Below are positions 55,818-64,000 of a DNA stretch of 64,000 nucleotides, piece after piece. Location: NCBI RefSeq assembly GCF_026151205.1, contig NC_087072.1:10330169-10394168 (forward strand), read 5' to 3'. This stretch comes from Bolinopsis microptera. Its lineage: Eukaryota > Ctenophora > Tentaculata > Lobata > Bolinopsidae. A program made the translations under genes and the position numbers. Under the pieces are notes generated by a model. The model did not search any database. It saw only the letters and a list, made by a program, of their open reading frames with translations, and was not told where the DNA came from. Position 1 is the first letter of the stretch, and each line of letters opens with the position of its first letter.

Positions 55818-58800
55818 TTATTGTGCTGTAAAAGTAAATGTCGATGAGAAAAAAACTTTGCTACAATGCAGGCAAGCAAGTGTAACCGCTGGAACTCTCT
55901 CAAAGTAATCATTGCAGACGAAACAAGCATAAGTTAACCCCTTTATGAATTTGAGTTTGTGATTGCAGACTTCGTTCAGTTCGGGTAGTGTATTCAAACT
56001 GGACGGCGGTGGAGGAAGAGCTTCTTTGGGACTCTGTTCCTCGCGCCGAATCGCATTGATCATGATTCTAGGTTTTTCAGTTCGGGGTTTGGAGGCGGAT
56101 CATCTCGAGTCATCGCTTTAGGTAAATTTTCCTTAAAGAAGTTGTCTTTATTTTGAGAGGGCGTTGCTTCCTCTTTTATTCGGACCACATGGTTCATTCC
56201 AGGAGAGTTAACAGTAGAATTTTCAGTATTATCAAATCTATAAGTTACCCAATCAGTGGTCACCACACCATCCGATACATGAAGTGAGCTGGAAGCAGTA
56301 ATTTGAGGGGTAAGAATGTCGCTGAAAACAGATTGTTTGTCGATGTTTTTATTGTTGACATCATTGTTGTTGAGATGAGCTAAGGAGCAATGTCCTCCGT
56401 AAGACACCTTTCTAGAGTAATCATGACCGGGTGATGGGGTTGGTGATTTAATTGCGTTTGCTGAGTTAGACCGCATATCCTGGCTGTCTAGGACAGATGT
56501 CTGTAATATTTCGTTTCCAAACGGGTCTATTATCTGGTATGCTTCTGATTGTAGCATAACCGGCAAGTTGAGGTCGTGTAAAACTTCCGGAAGGTAATTT
56601 ACCTGAAGAAGCAAAGTTAGACTTTCGATTGTGATATACTGGTACCAAAGAGATGGTAGATAGTTAGGTAGTTGAGTTATCGATCATATTAAATGTAATA
56701 CGCGCGCGCGTCTGACGCATGGTTTAAATGCGCGGACGTTAATCAAAAATAATCAATCGCGTGTTCCGTAATGCGCGGAACAAATGGGATGCATCCGGAT
56801 GCAGAGGGTGTTATCTCGGTTTTTTGGCACGGCCCCCATCTGGCCATCTTGTTATTCTCCTACTATCGAACTATTGCCAGTTTCATTCTACCTTATTTTA
56901 CCTTATTCTGACTTAAGCTATTAAAACTTGAGAATGGAGCAAGTAATTAGCCGTGTTAATAATTAATTAGTAATTAGTAAAAACTCTAAAACTTCTTAAG
57001 ATAGTTTACTTTACGATGTGATATTATTGGTTTACCTTCATATCAACTTCTGTAATCATTTTATACAAAACACACACACACTGAACCAAGCAAGTGTATC
57101 ACAAATGGGGGTTTTCCACAAATATTGAGAATACATCGCCTCATCAAACTCCTTTGAGAGTGAACCCTCCTTTGAGAGTGAACTCTCACGAAGATAAAAA
57201 GGCCCCACATACAAACCTTATCCACGCACTCAGCAGAAGGTTGCGCTGACCAATGAGCTCGCTTCCCCAGAACCCACATCAAATTAATTTGTATAAATTT
57301 ACCATTTTATGTTAAAACTTAAACGGCTGAGGACCATTGAGACACAGAAAATCCGAAAAGACGGACAGTTATTCGGCATGCACTGTATTTCGAAAGCGGT
57401 GATCTGTGGCGAATTTTAGGTGTCAAATTACAGTACGTGTCGACTGTTGAGTTACAGTATGCGAATCACACGAGAATTGTAACTTTTCGTTCTAAGGGTC
57501 CGAGAAGACGGACAGTTATTTGGCATGCACTGTATTTCGAATGAAGTGATCTGTGGAAAACTTAAGGTGTCAATTTACAGTACGCGTTGAGTTAAAGTAT
57601 GAGAATCACATGGGAATTGCAACTTTCGTTCTAAGGGCTCTTAAGGCTAAGCTATGTATAATGGGCCAATGTTAAATATTCAGAATTGTTAAGATAATGG
57701 GCCAATGTAAAACATTGAGAATTGTTAAGAAAGAAAGAAATTCTTGAAATTGTTAACTATAAAACTTACTTTGTCTTGGGAGTCGTTCTGGTGTGAAATT
57801 TTTGATCCTTTCTCGAGTTCTGTCATTTTACTGAAAGAAAGGTACAATTGTTATATGTTATATGTTATATGTTATATGTTATATGTTATATGTTATATGT
57901 TATATGTTATATGTTATATGTTATATGTTATATGTTATATGTTATATGTTATATGTTATATGTTATATGTTATATGTTATATGTTATATGTTATATGTTA
58001 TATGTTATATGTTATATGTTATATGTTATATGTTATATGTTATATGTTATATGTTATATGTTATATGTTATATGTTATATGTTATATGTTATATGTTATA
58101 TGTTATATGTTATATGTTATATGTTATATGTTATAATATGTTATATGTTATATGTTATATGTTATATGTTATATGTTATATGTTATATATGACTGAACTT
58201 CGGGCAACATTGTCCTTTTTCTGTTGAAGTTACCAAAATCGAATCAGATTGAGTATCCAAGTTCAAATGCAGTAACATAAACGGACAACACTAATCATAC
58301 TGAACCAAATCAGGATATAAAAGAAGCACTCTTGTAGTGCATATCATTTGCTATTCAAAATGCAATAAGTCTTAGAATATCATCCAATTTGCCGCTAGAT
58401 TAGACATTGTGACTAGTAAAACTACTAGTTACTAAAATCTTCCAATAAACAGCAAAACATTACAGAAACGCAATGTAGCTACGAACGGTTAAGGCACGGT
58501 TAACGCACAGTTAAGGCACGGTTAAGGCACGGTTAAGGCACGGTTAAGGCACAAGGGTTACATAAGGCACGGTTGAGGCACGGTCACTTAAGGCACGGTT
58601 AACGCACGGTTAAGGCACAAACTGCCCATAAGCAACCATTATGATCGCTTAAGGCACGGTTAACGCAGCGCACGGTTAAAAAAATTGGCCAAGGAATAAT
58701 AATGTTAGTGCCCAAAATGTGGACCCCCAAGTGGTGTCAAAAACGCGAATTAAATAGGTAATAATTATTTTAGTCTCTTGAGACTTGAGACTTGTCTATG

Positions 58801-61800
58801 AGCTTTTAAAATTTCTAATGTTATGAAACTTTAACCATGTCTTAACAATACAAAAAAAAAATGCGTGGAATCTATCAAAGGGACCATCTATCAAAGGGTC
58901 CATCCACATTATTCAATATGCATGTGATCGTAAGAATCAACCGTATATAAGCTTTGTAAAAGTAATGAGCCTACTTATAACTGATACTAACTGATAACAA
59001 TGAAAGAACTTACTAGCACATGATAAAGTAAATATCGCGAAAATTAAAAATAACGCATCCTTCTTGAAAAAGCATGCGAGCATTAGTAATAGCACACGGG
59101 GTTCCTAAAGGCTCCATTCTTGGTCCGATATTGTTCATTATTTACATAAACGACCTTCCAAATGTCATTGATATAACTTTTTTCGCAGATGACTTGAATA
59201 TCATCGTTTCTGTGGACACGTACACTGAACTGAACATGCGTGCAAATAGTATTTTAATTAAAAACGTGGGTTATAAACAACGGTCTTTAACTTAATGTAG
59301 GAAAAATCAAATGTATGATATTCACTAACACAGATCACCACAAGATATAAATATTAGCATTTTAAGACAGCGATTAGTGAACAGTGATAAAAACGATTTT
59401 TAGGTGTCATAATTGACCAAGAAAATGGTAAATGGTTGGACAATGGACCCAGTAAATCAAACAGCTCAAAACCAAAATATCTAGCAATGCTGGGCGCTGG
59501 CGTAATAATACAATTTAAAAGTTCCATCCCAAACATTAATTTGATCGGACTTCTGTTTAAGGTACTAAATCTTTAAATCCCCCACAAAAGGATACACCGC
59601 AATCACTAATAACTCTCTTCAGGAATGGAATCTTCAACAAGATCTAAGGCAAATAATATAAAGTAAGTAAATTACGTATCACTGTCTACCTTAGGACCAC
59701 GATTATATAACAACACGTTGAATTCATACAAGTTACTACAAAGTCTTCATGTTATGTAGCCTGAGTTTGGACAGGATATTACCCGCTTAAAATATTTCCA
59801 TCACGATACATAATACTCAATAAATGTTCATAATTACTTACATGCTACGAATTTTGACTGATTAAATTTTGCCTGCCAATTTTTACGTTTGAGTTAATAA
59901 ACTATGATGATTATATATGAATTTTACTTGATAGAGTGCTTATCTTGAAGTTAAATGTTTTTACAGGCTCTAATGATGTAGTTTTACAAAGATTTCAAGC
60001 CTTACGTTGTGTGTTTCCCTCGTGTCCAAAAGCATTATACTCAATAAATGTAATTGATTTGTAGTGTTGTAATTGGTTCATGTTACAGGATACGTATATT
60101 AATTCGTTTAAGGACAAAGGACGACATTTACTTAATAATCAAAAACTTGACGCTGAATATGTTTCATGGAAATAATAAAGAATACAGAAAATAACTTTGT
60201 ACTTTACAACAAAAAATTATAAAAGTTCTAACAATTTGAGTGTAGCTCAAACCGCAGTAAAATAAAAAACTGCGATACGCATTTAGCAGTCACCGCATTT
60301 TTTCAACATTTCACTGCCTTTTTTGGTTCAGACCACAAATGTTTTTGATGCCAAATGAAGACGAGCTCAGCTATATGTCATGTTCACCTCTCTGACCCAC
60401 AATGTCACATAATTAACGTAAATAATAAACGTAAATAATAAAGAGTATAGATACCTGAATCCTGATACATATCATATGTTTAGTTATATAACTATAAGAT
60501 GGATTGATAACAATACGACGTATGATGTGTGATTTCATGCAGTACAACGCATGTTACTGACTTTCCCTCCCCTCCTGTATAATCATGTGATATGTAGAGA
60601 AATATAACGTATGTTAAGTTCTGTCACCTAGACATAACAAGCCAGGCCTGGGCCACCATTAAGTATGCTTTTTTTTACTCCTACTGCATGTGTTGGATCA
60701 CGGAGCTGAAGACCTACACTCGAACCAATACTCGAATGAGTCCTCGATCCAGAAAGGGCCAAAGTATATGTTGGCCCCACCACTACACTCCATTTTGTGA
60801 TTCCACCGCTGCCTCTACTCGTTGGGTTTGTGTCGGCCAAATGACCTGACAGGGAGTTCAGCGCACCGTTTCCACCTCAAAAAGAATGCATTTTTCGGAA
60901 AAAATAATTTTTATTGGTTGAGAGGCTATTACTCGACTATGGTGTATACCCCCTTAAGCCCCATATCGCGTATACGTATGGGCCCAAACAACCGCCCACA
61001 CACACATGCATTCTGTACGTGGTCGATAAAGTGACCAGCTCGAGAACAAAGGTAACATAGGGCTGGAGCGCTAATCATACGATAATAGAAATGTGAGTGT
61101 GTGTGATGAGGAGTCATTGTGATTGACCAGATACCATATACTGAAGAAAAGTTCTGGTTAGCAAGCAAAAGAAGGTGCTGGAAAAAGTTAAATGGGTTTT
61201 AATCTAGTGATTGAGATGATTGTGCAGACTACCCAGTACTTACACAGTTTTACAATTTACCTAATTCAATAACACTCTAGAGATCCGATTGATAGCTGCA
61301 CAGTGCACACATCGGATTGTGGGGTAATGAAAAAGCAGATGAGCTGGCCAAGACTGGCACAACCAGTGAATCCACTTTGAAGTGCCCAATTCCACAATCT
61401 TACATCAAACGCCTGATCAACGACTAAGTCACCAGACTAAATCAGGAAACATGGTTAACTGATGGTCCCAGACACACCAAACTGACACTCGGTCACAAAC
61501 ACATCAACATCATCAAAAATCTTAACACTACACTCAGCAACAACAGACAAAATTACAGAACTGCAGTGCACCTCATCACGGGACATTGTGGCCTAAACAA
61601 ACACCTCCATACCATTCGCAAATCAAGCACCAGTGCTTGTCCTACATGTATGTGCGGCGACGGAGAGGAGATTGTCTAACACTTTCTAGGACAGTGTCCG
61701 GCTATTGCCCAAATAAGAGGTCAATATTTCCAGGACTATTACCTCTCCGTCAATGACATATTCGACAACCAACACATCTCCACTATTGTCAACTTTGCAA

Positions 61801-63437
61801 ACCGCACCAAACGCTTAATTGTGCCAGAGGAGCTGGACCAGACTGGTGTGACATAGCTGGTAATTCACACGTCGTCTTCCACACCCTCTTCCACACCCAG
61901 CTTTCACTTAAGCGTTCATACACGACACATCTTACAACACTTACCATCATCATACATTACACATTCTGATTCCTCCGGCATCCTCCCATAGGACTAACAT
62001 ACCCCAGAGGTAGGCAAAGCATCCACATGCTATGTTAAAGCAACGTTATTTATATATGTGGAGCGCAGCACTTAATTTTGTTTCACTGACTGCTGGAAAG
62101 AAAACCTCTCTAACCAGTGCGCAGATCACACAACAGTGGATGAGAAACAACCGAATTTTAATTCTGAATGTCAAACGTGTAAATCAATGATCAATCATCA
62201 TCGAAAGTGCACGATTTAACCATTCTATTGAATTCCCTTTTTCCCACGAATCTCTGTATGTGATAGGTGTATGGGAAAAATGTAATAAATTTCAAAGAAT
62301 TTGGCAGCCGTGACTCGCGTAAATGAATTTGTTGAATTTAAATTAAGTTACGGAATGTTGAGGTTAGTGGGTTAACTTTAACAAAGAGAAGTAACAGTCT
62401 CAAACTCACCGCTTGCATTTGGCTCGGTATTTGGCGTTTCTGATGTGCTTTCCAATCATCTTCCGTATTATTGAGTCAGCCTCAACGGATATCTTTAATT
62501 CAGGCAGAGCTTTGTAAATCTGACCGAGAAATGAGTGAGCTCCATTTATCATTGTTGTGATAGTAAAGATATTACAGTCACACACAAAGAAAACCTCGTT
62601 TCAGCTTAAGATAACAAAGAACCTACGAGGTTAAGAACACTGCAACTGGCGTCGTCCTTCATCCCTGTTGGTTTCATTGACAAACAGTATTCTCTGATCT
62701 TGTCCTGAAATAAACCACTTTTATGTGGAAAACGTTTAAATGGATCTATCTAGTTATAACCTAATGTAATTGTAACTTTCGTGTGATGTGAGATAACAAT
62801 CATGGTGAACATAAGATACATGAACACAGCAATAACAAGTGCCAATTGTAATGTATCTTGTATCCCTGATGATTGCTATCTTATACATCAATGTTATAGT
62901 CGGACGTACACAATATAAATTGTAACACTTTGTAGAGCCTAATCTGCTCTGTATCTATTATATAAGAGCACTTTGTCAGAAACCCGCAGATTAATAAGTG
63001 ACTATGGATAGAGATAATGAATAATTGTAGTTGGATTCTACTTTTTGGAGGAAAACGCTCTCTAACAGGTTATTCATTCTGACTTAAATTTTTAAACTTT
63101 GAGAACCTTTAGAAACCTTTAAAACTTTGTAGTTTGGTGATCCCCTGACCAAATACAGCTGTGAAATGTAATCATTGACAGTAATCTTTATCTCCGATAC
63201 AAAGTTATTGATATTAAGATTGCATCCTGGCTGATTTCCCTCATAGAGAACAAGATCACCATTAGATTGAATGTTAGGGTACATACACCTCCTCTTGTTG
63301 GATGACAAAAGTAATTCAGGTGAAGTGTTCAGGCCACAGCCAAAAAGAGTTGCTTCGACAGAAAGAGCCGCGGTAGTACCTTCCTTTCTTTTATCCTGGG
63401 TTAGGATATTATTCACAACAGCAGCCATTTCAGTCAT
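55818..63437 (-). CDS. unidentified nuclear-type protein, 5 exons, overlapping frames in last exon
   Basis: Exons on the minus strand: 63437-63150, 62704-62627, 62519-62410, 57830-57770 and 56602-56060 (TGA). Phases 0, 0, 2, 0 agree across all four introns and give 359 aa; an in-frame TGA precedes the first ATG. The first donor (GTCAGG) is one of two in-phase options. I do not recognise the family. Residues about 97-160 are helical and end in a basic cluster IRNAKYRAKCKRK, a possible nuclear localisation or DNA-contact region. The rest is low-complexity with SP motifs and a VRIKEEA SUMO-type site, so a transcriptional regulator is plausible but unproven. From 56063 an overlapping frame (ATGA overlap, -1 relative to the first) runs to 55818, encoding proline-rich sequence and a zinc-type CFVC...CLHC pair. 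It may be the true C-terminus, reached by an unseen intron, a frameshift or a sequence error. Confidence 0.6.
57350..57640. repeat. tandem duplication, about 145-bp unit x2 (diverged)
   Basis: Both units contain AGACGGACAGTTATT, GGCATGCACTGTATTTCGAA, GTGATCTGTGG and CTTTCGTTCTAAGG. It lies in intron 4 of the unidentified minus-strand gene. A second short tandem, ATAATGGGCCAATGTTAAAT-like, 38-bp unit x2, follows at 57657-57730. Confidence 0.8.
57851..58187. repeat. 7-bp satellite (TTATATG)n, about 48 units
   Basis: An almost perfect array with one irregular unit (TTATAATATG near 58133). In the orientation of the minus-strand gene it is (CATATAA)n and ends about 20 bases before the exon 57830-57770 acceptor. 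Confidence 0.97.
58485..58685. repeat. 11-bp minisatellite GGTTAAGGCAC
   Basis: About 15 units of GGTTAAGGCAC or GGTTAACGCAC, interrupted by non-repeat spacers, in an intron of the minus-strand gene. Confidence 0.85.
59074..59640 (+). pseudogene. LINE reverse transcriptase fragment
   Basis: Plus-strand frame HGVPKGSILGPILFIIYIND (RT motif B region) then FFADDLNIIV (motif C, FADD at 59182-59193). After 59295 the match continues in broken frames (NVGK, then CMIFTNT). It is typical of jockey/CR1-type LINEs. Upstream RT and endonuclease are absent. It lies antisense within an intron of the minus-strand gene. Confidence 0.75.
59641..61299. other. intronic, no feature seen
   Basis: AT-rich sequence between two LINE fragments inside an intron of the minus-strand gene. 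No coding or RNA gene could be supported. Confidence 0.4.
61300..61856 (+). pseudogene. LINE RNase H-like C-terminus and zinc cluster, two stops
   Basis: A single frame encodes GLWGNEKADELAKTGT (end of an RNase H domain), a helical linker, TGHCGLNKHLHTIRKSST, then a Cys/His cluster CPTCMCGDGEEIV...HF...QCP and a tail ending at TAG 61854-61856. Two in-frame stops (61425 and 61677) but no frameshifts, so decay is recent. This is the C-terminus of an RNase H-bearing non-LTR element. It may or may not belong with the RT fragment 1.7 kb upstream. Confidence 0.75.
61857..62409. other. LINE 3' tail and intronic sequence
   Basis: Immediately after the LINE stop is CA-rich sequence that probably represents the element's 3' UTR to about 62060. 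The remainder is unremarkable intron leading to the donor at 62409. Confidence 0.4.
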
Positions 63438-64000
63438 TCGCAGATAACATCACCTATATTTGCTGTAATAAAGTAATAAAATAATTAGTGATTATGATTT
63501 TAGTGTGAGATGTAAAACAACCCCATAACATATGTAAATGCACGGATTTAGTGTCAATGCAATCACCTGATCCCACTAGATTCTGCACTTAGTATATCTA
63601 GTCTAGTGTCATGACCAAAATTTAACGGAAAATCTATGTATTAAGATCACTTTCGAGGAACCTCAACAGACACTACTCTTATGCTATCGATTTTCAATTA
63701 TGAGCACTGAAAATCGAGTCTAAAATTTATCTTCTTCTACATTTTTTGAGCGATCACAAGTTTTTAAGGCCTATCTCAAAATTCTGGCCCAAAAATCTCT
63801 TTTGAATGATCCCTAGAACATATCCTGAAAGTTTCCGGGTGATCAGATTTTGAATAGGGTGGGCAACAATTGACCCCCGAAAATTGACCCCCGAAAATTG
63901 ACCCCCCCCCTGGCAATATAATTTAATACAATTATTTGTATTTTGGTCTGTACGAAGTAAATAAACTGAGTTAAGGAGACAACAAATTTTTTCAAGAAAA
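63438..64000. other. 5' flank of the unidentified minus-strand gene
   Basis: Presumed promoter or leader of the minus-strand gene. The only structure seen is a small tandem of ATTGACCCCCGAAAA (about 63867-63910). No promoter motif is assigned. Confidence 0.35.

Noticed and set aside
57030-57065. A 14-nt micro-exon (AAGTTGATATGAAG) between exons of the minus-strand gene
   Set aside because: It would break the phase between the 57770 and 56602 exons, which join perfectly without it.
57744-58227. Open frames of 114-130 codons in the 58-kb region
   Set aside because: They are the three-frame translation of the 7-bp satellite.
60628-61168. Short frames on both strands near 60.6-61.2 kb
   Set aside because: Mutually overlapping, lack codon bias and match nothing recognised.

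Overview
The window is metazoan nuclear DNA: AT-rich, intron-rich, with GT-AG splice sites that can be followed by reading frame, TTAGGG-type hexamers inside a repeat, and a dense load of decayed retroelements and MITEs. The set of transposons (a Penelope-like element with its GIY-YIG nuclease at the N-terminus, an APE-type LINE with an NPGP motif, and retroelement tails of a kind I associate with corals and hydroids) together with two slowly evolving developmental and cytoskeletal genes suggests an invertebrate, most likely a cnidarian and perhaps a medusozoan. The species assignment is inference. Layout: 1-8.1 kb holds a complete four-exon MYC proto-oncogene homologue on the plus strand (483 aa) with Myc box I, a Myc box II-like segment and a C-terminal bHLH-leucine zipper. 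8.1-25.6 kb is intergenic and contains a nearly intact permuted Penelope-like retroelement (18.6-21.4 kb). 25.8-38.9 kb is a complete eleven-exon CYRI (FAM49) gene on the minus strand; all junctions keep frame and give 324 aa. MYC and CYRI are therefore convergent neighbours, the arrangement I recall for MYC/CYRIB and MYCN/CYRIA in vertebrates. This linkage is the most interesting observation in the window. 39.2-39.8 kb holds an orphan helical terminal exon on the minus strand. 40-48.7 kb is a transposon-rich island: a non-autonomous hAT element with a perfect 8-bp target duplication, a retroelement tail split by a MITE that carries telomere-like hexamers, repeats with triloop hairpins, a second hAT-like MITE, and a LINE 5' fragment. 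49.2-53.5 kb is a two-exon gene on the plus strand for a type I membrane protein (signal peptide, two SRCR domains, cysteine-rich repeats, one membrane span), interrupted by one in-frame TAA; its intron carries an antisense, internally deleted LINE. 53.5-55.6 kb is repeats, including a tRNA-like SINE head. 55.8-63.4 kb is a five-exon minus-strand gene that I do not recognise. Its last exon contains two overlapping reading frames, and one of its introns ends in a 7-bp satellite. There is no operon-like organisation. MYC (transcription factor driving growth and proliferation) and CYRI (Rac1-binding brake on the SCAR/WAVE complex) are not known to act in one pathway, so their linkage is more likely regulatory or historical than biochemical.
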